Source: Pantoea eucrina (GTDB lineage Bacteria > Pseudomonadota > Gammaproteobacteria > Enterobacterales > Enterobacteriaceae). Taken from it: 64,000 nt of DNA. The stretch is from contig NZ_MAYN01000006.1 in NCBI RefSeq assembly GCF_001691555.1, positions 98,153-162,152 of the forward strand. Direction: 5' to 3'. Position 1 is the stretch's first letter; every line of letters starts with the position of its first letter. This document shows positions 50,699 through 62,226 of this stretch, piece after piece. The notes beneath the pieces are model-generated. The model was given only the letters and a program-made list of their open reading frames with translations. It had not been told where the DNA came from and made no database searches. Both the position numbers and the translations under genes were made by a program.

Positions 50699-50867
50699 TT
50701 ACTCTGACCGTGCACTGAAAGTGTTGCGTAAAATGGATAAGCAAAATGCGCGACGGATAGTGGATTTTATGAACATACGCATTGCTGCTTCGGTAGATCC
50801 GCGCCAGTCAGTGAAGCCGCTAAAAGGTGATTTAGGTGAGTTTACACCCGTCGCATTAGCTCCATAA
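50682..50867 (+). pseudogene. truncated RelE/ParE-type toxin
   Basis: 61 codons from a TTG: VWTINYSDRALKVLRKMDKQ to LKGDLGEF (about 54 residues) follow the StbE/RelE-type toxin that normally continues with WRYRVGDYRVL... to about 88 residues. After GEF the sequence switches to TPVALAP and stops. The catalytic C-terminal strand is missing, so the toxin should be inactive. The 160 bases after it, up to the next ORF, show no match to the lost part. Confidence 0.78.
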
Positions 50868-51026
50868 ATACCCGCCTTCATATTTTCATAGCTAACAGTT
50901 CATGGGTAAGCATACCCGCCCTGAATCCGCGATTTTCAGGTCCGTTTTTCAGCTTAATAATTTAGCAGGGAAACTATCCAGGGTATGATGCGCGCTGGTT
51001 AACCTTACTGCTCAAAAGGAATTGGC
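50868..51026. other. gap after the broken toxin
   Basis: No gene. The sequence is ordinary and contains no clear terminator; it may be a deletion junction. Confidence 0.4.
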
Positions 51027-51326
51027 GTGGAAATCATCGGTGACAATACTCTGGTCACAAGTCTCAGAGGCACATACAAAACCGTTCAGTGTCGCGGCGA
51101 ACAGCGGAAGCACTGGCTTGAGCTTCAGTTCGTGGATGAGAACAACAGCCCGGTTACCGGGCTGAACGTTAGGCTGGAGTACCATCCGCTTGCCTCTTCG
51201 GTGTTCCTCGCTCTGCAGGATATGCTGGGCATTTCGCTGATGGAAACCCGGAAACTGCCGGGCGGGGAGCATGCCCTGGCCCGCTTTAATTTCGTTGCTG
51301 AGAAAGAAGTTAAAATTCCTCAGTAA
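51027..51326 (+). CDS. hypothetical protein, possible N-terminus of a secretion-linked protein
   Basis: 99 residues from GTG with AAAGGA upstream. The first half (SLRGTYKTVQCRGEQRKHWLELQFVDENNSPVTGLNV) looks like the start of proteins often found beside type VI secretion effectors, with the rest cut short. That likeness is from memory and weak. It could be a remnant left by deletion. The downstream overlapping ORF has a lipoprotein signal. Confidence 0.45.
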   Translation: MEIIGDNTLVTSLRGTYKTVQCRGEQRKHWLELQFVDENNSPVTGLNVRLEYHPLASSVFLALQDMLGISLMETRKLPGGEHALARFNFVAEKEVKIPQ

Positions 51327-51483
51327 AGACGTGGTTGTCGTGGTGGTTGCAACGCTGCTTACCGGATGTGATAACCGGCCTGACAGGATGCTGACGGAGT
51401 TGTTGCTAAAACTATTTCGTTCCATCAGACTTCAAACCCTCTTAAACGACACCATTCCGCAACCCGGCTGTTTTCGCAACTGA
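51271..51483 (+). CDS. possible small lipoprotein, frame overlapping the previous ORF
   Basis: 70 codons; the internal stretch LLRKKLKFLSKDVVVVVVATLLTGC has a positive n-region, a hydrophobic core and a lipobox ending at Cys (LLTGC). A TTG a few codons in could be the true start. The remaining 35 residues show no recognised domain. It may be an immunity-type lipoprotein or chance. Confidence 0.3.
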   Translation: MPWPALISLLRKKLKFLSKDVVVVVVATLLTGCDNRPDRMLTELLLKLFRSIRLQTLLNDTIPQPGCFRN

Positions 51484-51711
51484 GCATCAGGCAGCACGCG
51501 TTTATTTATCCTACCCCTTTAAAGCTGAAACGATTAAACCAAACACCACCATTTCAGCTTGATTTCTCTCTCTGTGCGTCTAAAAACGCCGTCTTAACCT
51601 CTCAAAATGTGATCTAACCCAAATTTACAGAGATTACTGACGGTATAACCGACCGAAGTGAAGCACCTCACGGTTTCATTTTCCTCATGTTTGTACGCTT
51701 AGCTGACATTA

Positions 51712-51727
51712 GCTAAATCAATTCAGC
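51712..51727. promoter_or_regulatory. ScrR-like operator before the DUF4432 gene
   Basis: GCTAAATCAATTCAGC, 13 of 16 identical to the scrY operator ACTAAATCGGTTTAGC-type sites (arms GCTAAA and TTCAGC). It sits 15 bases before the DUF4432 start, overlapping the leader and next to the ribosome site. Confidence 0.6.
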
Positions 51728-51742
51728 AAAGGATGCATCATT

Positions 51743-52951
51743 ATGAAATTAGCATTATTGGCCGGTGTGGTCATGGCGGGGATCAGCGTTCAGGCAGCAG
51801 CACAGACATGGGTGCTGACGGATGCTGAAGCAAGTACAGAGAAGGGAAACTGGCACATCGACAGCAAAACGCTGAAGCTGGGCGGCCAGCCGTTCAGCAT
51901 CGAACAAAAAGTGCTGCATGGCGGCAAACAGGAAGGTTCGAAAGTCATTACGATTACCAGTCCGGAGGGCCTGACCATCGCGCTCAGCCCGACGCGCGGG
52001 ATGGATTTACTGTACGTCAGGGGACACGGCGTGCGTCTGGGCTGGGATTCGCCGGTAGATGAAGTGGTCAACCCGGCCTATATCAATCTGGAGAGCCGCA
52101 ACGGTCTCGGCTGGCTTGATGGCTTTAATGAAATGATGGTGCGCTGCGGCTATGAGTGGACCGGGCATCCGGTCACTAAAGATGGCCGCATCTATACGCT
52201 GCACGGTAAAGCGGGCAACACACCCGCTTCGCAGGTTGAAGTCACCGTGGATGATAAAGCCCCGCATGAAATCCGCATTCGCGGCCTGCTGAAAGAGCAT
52301 ACGTTCAAAAAATCGAACCTCGCCACCTGGACAGAGCTCCGTTACGTGCCGGGTACAGATGCCTTCACACTGCATGATGTGTTAACCAACCACGGCGATT
52401 ATCCGCAGGATTATCAGATCATCTATCACAGCAATTTCGGCACGCCGATTCTGGAGAAAGATGCCCGCTTTATCGCACCGCTGAAATCTGTCTCGCCTTT
52501 TAACGATTACGCGCAGAAAGGGCTGAATAGCTGGAACGTCTATGATGCGCCTGCCAGAGATTTTGATGAGATGGTATTTAACCTGGTGCCGAAAGCGGAC
52601 AGCAACGGAAAAACGCTGGCGGCGGTGGTTAACAGCAAAGGCGATAAAGGGGCATCAATCGAGTTTGATACCCGCCAGCTGCCGGTGCTGACCATGTGGA
52701 AAAACACCGACACGCTTAAACAGGGCTACGTTACCGGTATTGAACCCGGTACCAGCTATGCCTATCCGGTCACCATTGAAAAAGAGCAGGGCAGGGTTAA
52801 GCAGCTACAGCCGGGCCAGAGCACCACGTTTGAGCTGACTTACACGCTGCTGAAAGATGCTGACGCCGTCAGCAAAACGGAACAGCGTATCGGGCAGATT
52901 CAGGGCGATGAAAAAGTCACCGTAGATCAGGCGCCGATTGCTAAAGAGTAA
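51743..52951 (+). CDS. exported DUF4432 (aldose-epimerase-like) protein
   Basis: 402 residues with a signal peptide (about 1-20, ending QAAA/QTW). The mature protein has the aldose 1-epimerase-like beta-sandwich of DUF4432: ITSPEGLTIALSPTRGMDLLYV, GLGWLDGFNEMMVRCGY, LHGKAGN and YHSNFGTP. Cytoplasmic relatives are unassigned sugar enzymes; the periplasmic location here suggests action on an imported sugar such as sucrose or its products. It is in the scr region behind a ScrR-like site. A strong terminator follows it. A substrate cannot be named. Confidence 0.83.
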   Translation: MKLALLAGVVMAGISVQAAAQTWVLTDAEASTEKGNWHIDSKTLKLGGQPFSIEQKVLHGGKQEGSKVITITSPEGLTIALSPTRGMDLLYVRGHGVRLGWDSPVDEVVNPAYINLESRNGLGWLDGFNEMMVRCGYEWTGHPVTKDGRIYTLHGKAGNTPASQVEVTVDDKAPHEIRIRGLLKEHTFKKSNLATWTELRYVPGTDAFTLHDVLTNHGDYPQDYQIIYHSNFGTPILEKDARFIAPLKSVSPFNDYAQKGLNSWNVYDAPARDFDEMVFNLVPKADSNGKTLAAVVNSKGDKGASIEFDTRQLPVLTMWKNTDTLKQGYVTGIEPGTSYAYPVTIEKEQGRVKQLQPGQSTTFELTYTLLKDADAVSKTEQRIGQIQGDEKVTVDQAPIAKE

Positions 52952-52958
52952 CCGCATG

Positions 52959-52985
52959 GAGCAGAGCCTGGCTCTGCTCTTTTTT
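52959..52985 (+). terminator. terminator after the DUF4432 gene
   Basis: GAGCAGAGCC (52959-52968), one-base loop T, GGCTCTGCTC (52970-52979) and T6. Strong. Confidence 0.9.
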
Positions 52986-53060
52986 CCCTCTTTCTCCTGC
53001 TTCTCTCTCCCCCATGTATTACCCACCTGAGACGTCCCTTTGCGTTTTCCTGCACTATTT

Positions 53061-53076
53061 TGCGATGTACTTCACA
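53061..53076. promoter_or_regulatory. CRP site before scrY
   Basis: TGCGA-TGTACT-TCACA, one mismatch to TGTGA-N6-TCACA. It ends 3 bases before the first ScrR operator and should give cAMP-CRP activation of scrYAB. Confidence 0.75.
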
Positions 53077-53079
53077 TCA

Positions 53080-54720
<1,641 letters not shown>

Positions 54721-54726
54721 TTCTCC

Positions 54727-54742
54727 GGCCCCTGCGGGGGCC
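54727..54742 (+). terminator. intercistronic hairpin between scrY and scrA
   Basis: GGCCCC (54727-54732) and GGGGCC (54737-54742), no T-run. It may reduce scrAB expression relative to scrY. Confidence 0.4.
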
Positions 54743-54781
54743 ACATTCTGGCAGGCATAACAACGAAAAACAGAGGTTACT

Positions 54782-56152
54782 ATGGATGTTGTACAGATCT
54801 CCCGCGCGCTGCTGCCGCTGCTGGGAGGCCGGGAAAATATTGCCAGCGCGGCGCACTGCGCTACCCGTCTGCGTCTGGTACTGGTGGATGATGCCAAAGC
54901 AGATACCGCCGCGATCGGTAAACTCGATGGCGTAAAAGGGTGCTTCCGCAATGCCGGACAGCTGCAGGTCATTTTTGGCACCGGCGTGGTGAATAAGGTG
55001 TATGCTGCCTTTATCCGCGAAGCCGGCATCAGCGAAACCAGTAAGTCAGAAGCAGCAGATATCGCTGCACGTAAACTCAATCCTTTTCAGCGTATTGCGC
55101 GTCTGCTGTCGAATATTTTTGTTCCGATTATTCCGGCCATTGTCGCCTCAGGTCTGCTGATGGGGCTGCTCGGCATGGTGAAAACCTACGGCTGGGTTAA
55201 TCCGGAAAATGCACTCTATATCATGCTGGATATGTGCAGCTCAGCGGCATTCATCATTCTGCCAATCCTGATCGGATTCACTGCCGCACGTGAGTTTGGC
55301 GGCAATCCGTTTCTCGGGGCGACGCTGGGCGGGATCCTAACGCATCCGGCGCTGACCAACGCCTGGGGCGTGGCGGCTGGTTTCCATACCATGAACTTCT
55401 TTGGTATCGAAGTCGCGATGATTGGCTATCAGGGCACGGTGTTCCCGGTACTGCTGGCGGTATGGTTCATGAGCGTACTGGAGAAACAGCTACGCCGGGT
55501 GATCCCCGACGCGCTGGATCTGATCCTGACGCCATTCCTGACGGTGATTATCTCCGGTTTTGTAGCGCTGCTGATTATCGGTCCGGCCGGGCGCGCGCTG
55601 GGTGACGGGATCTCCTTTGTCCTGAGCACGCTGATCGCCCACGCCGGCTGGCTGGCGGGATTACTGTTTGGTGGTCTCTACTCTGTCATTGTGATCACCG
55701 GCGTACACCACAGCTTTCACGCTATTGAAGCGGGGCTGCTGGGCAACCCGTCTATCGGCGTGAATTTCCTGCTGCCGATCTGGGCGATGGCTAACGTCGC
55801 ACAGGGCGGGGCGTGCCTGGCGGTATGGTTAAAATCAAAAGATATTAAGATTAAAGCTATCGCGCTTCCCTCCGGCTTCTCGGCGCTGCTGGGGATTACC
55901 GAAGCAGCCATTTTTGGTATCAACCTGCGCTTTATGAAACCTTTCGTAGCGGGGCTGATTGGCGGTGCGCTGGGAGGTGCATGGGTTGTCTCGGTGCATG
56001 TTTATATGACGGCTGTAGGCCTGACCGGTATTCCGGGCATGGCGATTGTGCAGGCCAGCTCGCTGCTCAATTACGCCATTGGTATGGTGATCGCTTTCAG
56101 CGCAGCCTTTGTTATCTCTTACCTGCTTAAATACAAAACGGACGCAGAATAA
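54782..56152 (+). CDS. scrA: PTS sucrose-specific IIBC component
   Basis: 456 residues. IIB domain with the phosphoryl-accepting Cys26 (AAHCATRLRL), then a IIC domain with about 10 membrane segments (FVPIIPAIVASGLLMGLLGM near 110-130; GVHHSFHAIEAG near 305-316). There is no IIA domain, so it needs EIIA-Glc (Crr) from elsewhere. It takes up sucrose as sucrose 6-phosphate. Its TAA overlaps the scrB ATG (TAATG). Confidence 0.95.
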   Translation: MDVVQISRALLPLLGGRENIASAAHCATRLRLVLVDDAKADTAAIGKLDGVKGCFRNAGQLQVIFGTGVVNKVYAAFIREAGISETSKSEAADIAARKLNPFQRIARLLSNIFVPIIPAIVASGLLMGLLGMVKTYGWVNPENALYIMLDMCSSAAFIILPILIGFTAAREFGGNPFLGATLGGILTHPALTNAWGVAAGFHTMNFFGIEVAMIGYQGTVFPVLLAVWFMSVLEKQLRRVIPDALDLILTPFLTVIISGFVALLIIGPAGRALGDGISFVLSTLIAHAGWLAGLLFGGLYSVIVITGVHHSFHAIEAGLLGNPSIGVNFLLPIWAMANVAQGGACLAVWLKSKDIKIKAIALPSGFSALLGITEAAIFGINLRFMKPFVAGLIGGALGGAWVVSVHVYMTAVGLTGIPGMAIVQASSLLNYAIGMVIAFSAAFVISYLLKYKTDAE

Positions 56153-57561
56153 TGGCCTCATTAAACCTGTTCCCCGCTATCCTGCAGGCGGTCATGCGCG
56201 GTCAGCCGCGCGCGCTAAACGATGCGCACTATCCCGGCTGGCATCTTGCGCCTGTAACGGGTTTGCTGAACGACCCTAACGGCTTTATCCACATTAACGG
56301 ACGCTATCACCTCTTCTACCAATGGAACCCGCTGAGCTGCCAGCATCAGCATAAATGCTGGGGGCACTGGAGTTCAGCGGACCTGCTGCAGTGGCAGCAT
56401 GAGCCGATCGCGCTGATGCCGGATGAAGAGTATGACCGCAGCGGCTGCTACTCCGGCAGCGCCGTGGACAATCACGGTGCGCTCACGCTGGTTTACACCG
56501 GTAATGTGAAGTTTGACGATGGCAGCCGTACCGCGTGGCAGTGCCTGGCGGTACAGAATGAAGCAGGAGGTTTCGATAAGCTGGGACCCGTTATTGCGCT
56601 GCCTGAAGGGTATACCGGACACGTCCGCGATCCAAAAGTGTGGCGGCATGGTGAGAGCTGGTACATGGTGCTGGGGGCACAGGACAATGCGCTGCAGGGC
56701 AAAGTTCTGCTGCTGCGCTCTGACGATATGCACACGTGGCACAGGCTCGGGGAGATTGCCGGCAGCGGCCTTAACGGGCTGGGTGCGGCAGGATATATGT
56801 GGGAGTGCCCCGATCTCTTCACGCTGGGCGACAGTACGTTTCTTATCTGCTGTCCGCAGGGGATCACGCCTGAAGAACAGCGTTTTCTCAATGCGCATCC
56901 CAGTGCATGGCTGGCAGGCGATCTGGACTATGACACCGCCCGCTTTACGCACGGCGACTTTCATGAGCTGGATGCCGGCTTTGAGTTCTACGCACCGCAG
57001 ACCACACTGACCGCCGATGGCCGTCGCCTGCTGGTAGCATGGATGGGGGTGCCGGACGGTGAAGAGAGATATCAGCCTACTATCGCCCGCGGCTGGATCC
57101 ACCAGATGACCTGTATCCGCGAGCTGGGAACGCGTGACGGCAAACTCTACCAGCGGCCGGTAGCTGAGCTGCAGGCGCTGCGCGGTGAGGAGCACGCTTT
57201 TCAGGGTCTGGCTGCAGATGCCCCCTTTATTGCCGCGCGACGGCTTGAGCTGGAGCTGACCGGTACGGGCGGTATCACGCTTGATTTTGCCAACACGCTG
57301 CTGCTGGAGTGGCATAGCAGCGGACTGCGTCTTGCGCGTCGCAGCCTGTCGAACGGGGAGTGGCACTATCGCTACTGGCAGGGAGCAGTGACGCAGCTGC
57401 AGATTTTATGCGACCACTCCAGCGTAGAGATTTTTATCAACGAAGGCGAGGGCGTGATGAGCAGCCGCTATTTTCCGGCAGCGGAGGCGCAACTCAGGCT
57501 GATCGGGGACACAGAAGTTACCGCGCGCTACTGGCCGCTGCGACGCTGCGTGGTACAATAA
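56152..57561 (+). CDS. scrB: sucrose-6-phosphate hydrolase (GH32)
   Basis: 469 residues. GH32 motifs: LAPVTGLLNDPNGF (Asp nucleophile near residue 41), RDPKVW (transition-state Asp) and WECPDLF (Glu acid/base). It splits sucrose 6-phosphate to glucose 6-phosphate and fructose, the substrate for ScrK. Overlaps scrA by one base. Confidence 0.95.
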   Translation: MASLNLFPAILQAVMRGQPRALNDAHYPGWHLAPVTGLLNDPNGFIHINGRYHLFYQWNPLSCQHQHKCWGHWSSADLLQWQHEPIALMPDEEYDRSGCYSGSAVDNHGALTLVYTGNVKFDDGSRTAWQCLAVQNEAGGFDKLGPVIALPEGYTGHVRDPKVWRHGESWYMVLGAQDNALQGKVLLLRSDDMHTWHRLGEIAGSGLNGLGAAGYMWECPDLFTLGDSTFLICCPQGITPEEQRFLNAHPSAWLAGDLDYDTARFTHGDFHELDAGFEFYAPQTTLTADGRRLLVAWMGVPDGEERYQPTIARGWIHQMTCIRELGTRDGKLYQRPVAELQALRGEEHAFQGLAADAPFIAARRLELELTGTGGITLDFANTLLLEWHSSGLRLARRSLSNGEWHYRYWQGAVTQLQILCDHSSVEIFINEGEGVMSSRYFPAAEAQLRLIGDTEVTARYWPLRRCVVQ

Positions 57562-57590
57562 GTTATTGTTTCCCTGACTGATGCCATGAC

Positions 57591-58598
57591 GTGAGAAAAA
57601 CCAAACGCGTAACCATTACCGATATCGCCGCGCTGGCTGGCGTCTCGAAAGCGACCGCCAGCCTGGTGCTGAACGGCCGGGGTAAAGAGCTGCGCGTCGC
57701 CAAAGAGACGCGCGAGCGCGTGCTCTCCCTGGCCCGTGAGCATCATTATCAAGCCAGTATTCATGCGCGTCTGTTGCGCGATAATCGCAGCCATACGCTG
57801 GGTCTGGTGGTGCCGGAGATCACCAATCACGGTTTTGCCGTATTCTCAGACGCACTGGAAAACCTTTGCCGCGAAGCGGGACTACAGCTGCTGATCTCCT
57901 GTACGGATGAAAATGCCGGCCAGGAGCGGGTTGTCGTGGATAACCTGGTCGCCCGCCAGGTGGACGGGCTGATTGTCGCCTCCAGCATGTCCGGCGACAG
58001 CGACTATGTAAAACTCAGCGAACAGCTGCCGGTCGTACTGTTTGACCGCTATATGAATGATACGCAGCTGCCGCTGGTGATCACGGATGCGGTTACGCCT
58101 ACTGCCGAATTAGTGGCGCAACTGGCGCGCGCTAATCCGGAAGAGATCTATTTCCTTGGCGGTCAGGCACGCCTCTCTCCGACGCGCGATCGCCTTGCCG
58201 GCTTTCTGCAGGGGCTGGAGCTGGCGGGCGTCACGCCCCGACCGGAGTGGATTATTCATGGTAACTATCACCCCAGCAGCGGTTATGAGATGTTTGCCGC
58301 GCTCTGCGCCCGACTCGGTCGTCCGCCACAGGCGATCTTCACCGCCGCCTGCGGCTTGATGGAAGGGGTGCTGCGTTACATGAGCCAGCATCATCTGCTC
58401 AACAGCAACATCCGCATCGCCAGTTTTGATGACCACTATCTCTATGATTCACTGTCGGTAGCGATTGATACCGTCGAACAGGATGTACCGCGACTGGCGC
58501 AGGAGTGCTTTGCGTTGCTGAGCGCGCTGATTGCTGGCGATGAGCCTGCCAGTAACCGCAGAGTGCTGCCGGCCACACTCCGGCTGCGTCACGCATAG
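57591..58598 (+). CDS. scrR: LacI-family repressor of the sucrose regulon
   Basis: 335 residues from GTG. The N-terminal LacI HTH ([24 protein letters not shown], near 7-30) binds GCTAAA-type palindromes; the C-terminal domain is periplasmic-binding-like and responds to fructose or fructose 1-phosphate. It follows scrB by 29 bases on the same strand. Its sites are visible before scrK, scrY and probably the DUF4432 gene. Confidence 0.94.
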   Translation: MRKTKRVTITDIAALAGVSKATASLVLNGRGKELRVAKETRERVLSLAREHHYQASIHARLLRDNRSHTLGLVVPEITNHGFAVFSDALENLCREAGLQLLISCTDENAGQERVVVDNLVARQVDGLIVASSMSGDSDYVKLSEQLPVVLFDRYMNDTQLPLVITDAVTPTAELVAQLARANPEEIYFLGGQARLSPTRDRLAGFLQGLELAGVTPRPEWIIHGNYHPSSGYEMFAALCARLGRPPQAIFTAACGLMEGVLRYMSQHHLLNSNIRIASFDDHYLYDSLSVAIDTVEQDVPRLAQECFALLSALIAGDEPASNRRVLPATLRLRHA

Positions 58599-58690
58599 CG
58601 GCGCTTGTGATCGGAGCAGAGGCAACAGTTTGCGAAAAAGCTGAAGAAGTGTTGCGATAACCCCCATATCGCATCTGCCAGACTGCGCGG

Positions 58691-58819
58691 GATAAAATCA
58701 AACTGCAAACGTCGGGGTTCCGGCTGGTTTATCAGGTGATCGACGATCAGCTGATCATCGCAGTCGGAAAGCGCGAACGCAGCGATGTGTATCATCCTGC
58801 CAGTGAGAGAATGCGATAG
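58691..58819 (+). pseudogene. relE C-terminal fragment
   Basis: Codons 1-42 read DKIKLQTSGFRLVYQVIDDQ... to SERMR and match the last half of RelE (YKIKLRSSGYRLVYQVID, then VGKRERSEVY), with a three-residue gap. Upstream, CTGCCAGACTGC, in another frame, gives LPDC as in RelE MPDC, so a frameshift occurred. No start, no antitoxin; inactive. It is a different copy from the intact relE at 30197. Confidence 0.8.
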
Positions 58820-59183
58820 CATTAGATTTGCAATGGTAATTACGCATTCCACCTTGCACCGGGAAAAATAAGCTATATCTGCTCTCTTTAAGCGGGCTCC
58901 TGATACGGTTTTATTAACCAATCAGAGCGGGTTTACGTTTAATCACAGTGCAAACGCTAATGAGAAAAAGACGATATATCTGGAAAATACTCCCGATTGC
59001 ATCAGCACTCGCAAATATCTCTCTTTATATTTGAGTTAGGCCAGCCCGGAACGATGCTTTAAGTAATATTACGATTGCATTCTCGTTTTATAGCGCCATC
59101 AGGAACTTTCTGATTGTTAAGGTGATATTCTGTGCAGGCAAACTGACAGGAAACAGACAATCACTTTAACTTAAGTCTTTATA
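58820..59183. other. 364-bp gene-free region
   Basis: AT-rich, with no significant ORF or hairpin seen. It follows the relE fragment and leads to the truncated TpsB gene, whose promoter should lie here. Confidence 0.4.
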
Positions 59184-59507
59184 ATGGCACATACAGGGAT
59201 GGTACTGGCGCTGAGCGTCAGCTTATTAACTGCTTCAGCAGCAGCGGCACCGTTGAATCCGGGCGACCGTGATTATATCCAGAATCAGCAGCAGCAACGT
59301 TTACAGCAGGATCAGCATCAGCGCGATGCGCTGTGGAACGCGGTGTCGCCTCTGGCCGCCCCAGCCGGGGAGTCAGGCACATCCGGTCCGTGCTTCCCTG
59401 TTCATCATATCGTTATCCGTAACGCGTCTTTATTATCGCAGAGCCAGCAGCAGAATATCACCGCCCCCTATATCCATCGCTGCCTGAACTTAACCAATAT
59501 TAATTCT
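59184..59507 (+). pseudogene. TpsB (ShlB/HecB-type) transporter, 5' fragment
   Basis: About 108 codons: signal peptide (ends AAAA/PLNPGD), a Gln-rich stretch (DRDYIQNQQQQRLQQDQHQRD) and the start of a POTRA domain (CFPVHHIVIRNASLLS ... HRCLNLTNI), matching the N-terminus of two-partner secretion outer-membrane transporters (about 560 residues). The reading frame enters the IS at 59508 and stops. The rest of the gene is not found beyond the IS. No TpsA exoprotein is near. Confidence 0.8.
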
Positions 59508-59579
59508 TGTAGTGGTTTACTGAATTTGGCCACCTGAACAGAGGTGATATGCTCACCTCAGAACATTACAGGTGCCTCA

Positions 59580-60673
<1,094 letters not shown>

Positions 60674-60884
60674 AACGGTGGGTTGCCCTCAAACGAATCG
60701 GAAAAGCGATACTGGAAAAACTCTAAATCGGTGGCCAGTTTTAGTTGACCACTACATTTCATGGTGGAGGAAGGCGCAGCCACCAAATGTGTTCGCAATA
60801 TGTACAGATTGAGCCTGTTTACCATGAATAGACGAACATTTGCCTGCTAACTTAGTGGGCTACCATGAATAGACTAACGTTACC

Positions 60885-60896
60885 ATGAAACCAGCA
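60885..60896 (+). repeat. ATGAAACCAGCA repeat, copy 1
   Basis: The same 12-mer recurs at 63473-63484 and, inverted, at 63567-63578; a near copy with one change ends at 63606. TACCATGAA precedes this copy, and TACCATGAATAGAC occurs just before it twice (partly at 60820s and 60850s). Confidence 0.5.
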
Positions 60897-60924
60897 ATAT
60901 TTTGCTGATAACATTTGCGAGTGC

Positions 60925-60966
60925 GTACGCAAATGCGTACCATAATTTGCGTACACAAATGAGTAC
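60925..60966. promoter_or_regulatory. paired phd-doc operators
   Basis: GTACGCAAATGCGTAC (60925-60940) and GTACACAAATGAGTAC (60951-60966), 14 of 16 alike, both near-palindromes spaced 26 bases start to start, ending 18 bases before phd. As in P1, Phd dimers probably bind here to repress the operon. Confidence 0.78.
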
Positions 60967-60984
60967 CATATTTAAGAGGTCATC

Positions 60985-61206
60985 ATGAATACAGTTAACA
61001 GCAGGGCAGCACGCGATACTTGGGCTGCTACGCTCGATGCGGCACTGGTTGAGCCAATCGAAGTTACCCGCAATGGTGGCAAAGAAAGCGTTGTAATGCT
61101 ATCTAAGAGCGAGTTTGAGTCGTTAAAGCGCATCCAGCTTGAAAAGGATATGGACTACATTCTGGATCGCCATGCCAATACGTTTAAGGCTTTAGCCGAC
61201 CGATGA
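60985..61206 (+). CDS. phd: Phd-family antitoxin
   Basis: 73 residues, N-terminal Phd/YefM DNA-binding fold (NTVNSRAARDTWAATLDAALVEPIEVTRNGG, VVMLSKSEFESL) and a C-terminal toxin-binding helix. AGAGG before ATG. Overlaps the doc start by four bases (ATGA). Confidence 0.92.
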   Translation: MNTVNSRAARDTWAATLDAALVEPIEVTRNGGKESVVMLSKSEFESLKRIQLEKDMDYILDRHANTFKALADR

Positions 61207-61595
61207 AGCTGGAATTAGAATACCGTTCTGTCACAGCAGACGAACTGATCATGCTTCATGCCAGGCTGGAAAGCACTGCGCCGGGATTACCTGGTATAGC
61301 AGACCGCAGTAAAGCTAAAGCAGTGATAGACCGTGTTACCACACTCTACCTATATGGCGAACTGCCTGACGTATGGCACATTGCAGCAGCGCATCTTGAA
61401 GCCGTAGCGCGTGGCCATGTGTTCGCTGACTATAATAAGCGAACCGCATTTTTCGCAATGATGCTTTTCCTGCGCCGTAACGGTATAGATTTGAACCCGG
61501 AAGGTAATGCTCTGGAAGAGTTGACCGTCAGCGCAGCTACGGGAGAAGCTGATAGGGCGATGATTGCAGCAGAATTACAAAGACTAGCTATGTGA
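61203..61595 (+). CDS. doc: Doc-family toxin (Fic fold kinase of EF-Tu)
   Basis: 130 residues with the Doc/Fic motif HVFADYNKR near 71-79 (H-x-F-x-D-x-N-K-R), intact. Doc phosphorylates EF-Tu and halts translation. Length and motif fit Doc (126). It forms an addiction pair with phd and helps keep the replicon. Confidence 0.92.
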   Translation: MKLELEYRSVTADELIMLHARLESTAPGLPGIADRSKAKAVIDRVTTLYLYGELPDVWHIAAAHLEAVARGHVFADYNKRTAFFAMMLFLRRNGIDLNPEGNALEELTVSAATGEADRAMIAAELQRLAM

Positions 61596-62226
61596 TGAGA
61601 CCCCAAATCTAAAAATATTGTGAATGTGCTTAAACAGCAATTTATTTACTTTTAGAATGAATTGGCGTTCAAAACATACCTGTACGATGCCTTATCGAAG
61701 CCACGAAAACGAAGTAGACCTAGCTTAATTGTATGGCTGAAGTGCAGTCAGTAAGGGCAAACCGATTTCTGCGTTTATTTCTGAAGAAGATCGGGAGTTC
61801 CCACGTGAAGCTGGCAAAGGCAAATGCAGTCTCAAGATACGCAAACTGCGTCAGCGAATCAAAGGTGCAATAAAAGCAGGCGACTACCGATTATGTTGGC
61901 CATATGCCTGCCAGCGCCCATAAGGACAATCTTACGTGTGATCAGAGCGCCGTCCTGTACTTTATCAAAACCCGTGTTGAAGCAACCGGCCAGACAGTTC
62001 ATCTTAATCTGCAGGATTAAACGTTTGCCACCGTTCTCTGGATTGGAAAGTCTGGCGCGATACGCTGCTGCAGGAAATGATTGAGAAGGGCACGCTCATA
62101 GTGAAAATACCTGTCCTTATCGCTTAATCATACAAGTCTGCTTTACGCCCGCCACGTGAGGGCAATTTGTACATCTTTATGCCGTGCAGGTGCATTACCG
62201 GCAGCACGCGCCGCGCTGAGGCAAGT
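61596..62226. other. decayed plasmid-type DNA
   Basis: No intact gene recognised. Short fragments can be read in several frames, e.g. near 61766-61920 (a basic segment with KLRQRIKGAIKAGDY) and 61901-62020 (HMPASAHKDNLTCDQSAVLYFIKTRVEATG...VHLNLQD), then 62040-62125 (VWRDTLLQEMIEKGTL). They look like pieces of plasmid genes but no family can be named. Confidence 0.4.

Noticed and set aside
56374..57366. 330-codon ORF antisense to scrB
   Set aside because: scrB is certain; the antisense frame is a GC-driven artefact.
61824..62084. 86-codon ORF in the decayed region
   Set aside because: It switches frame against more protein-like fragments and has no ribosome site.
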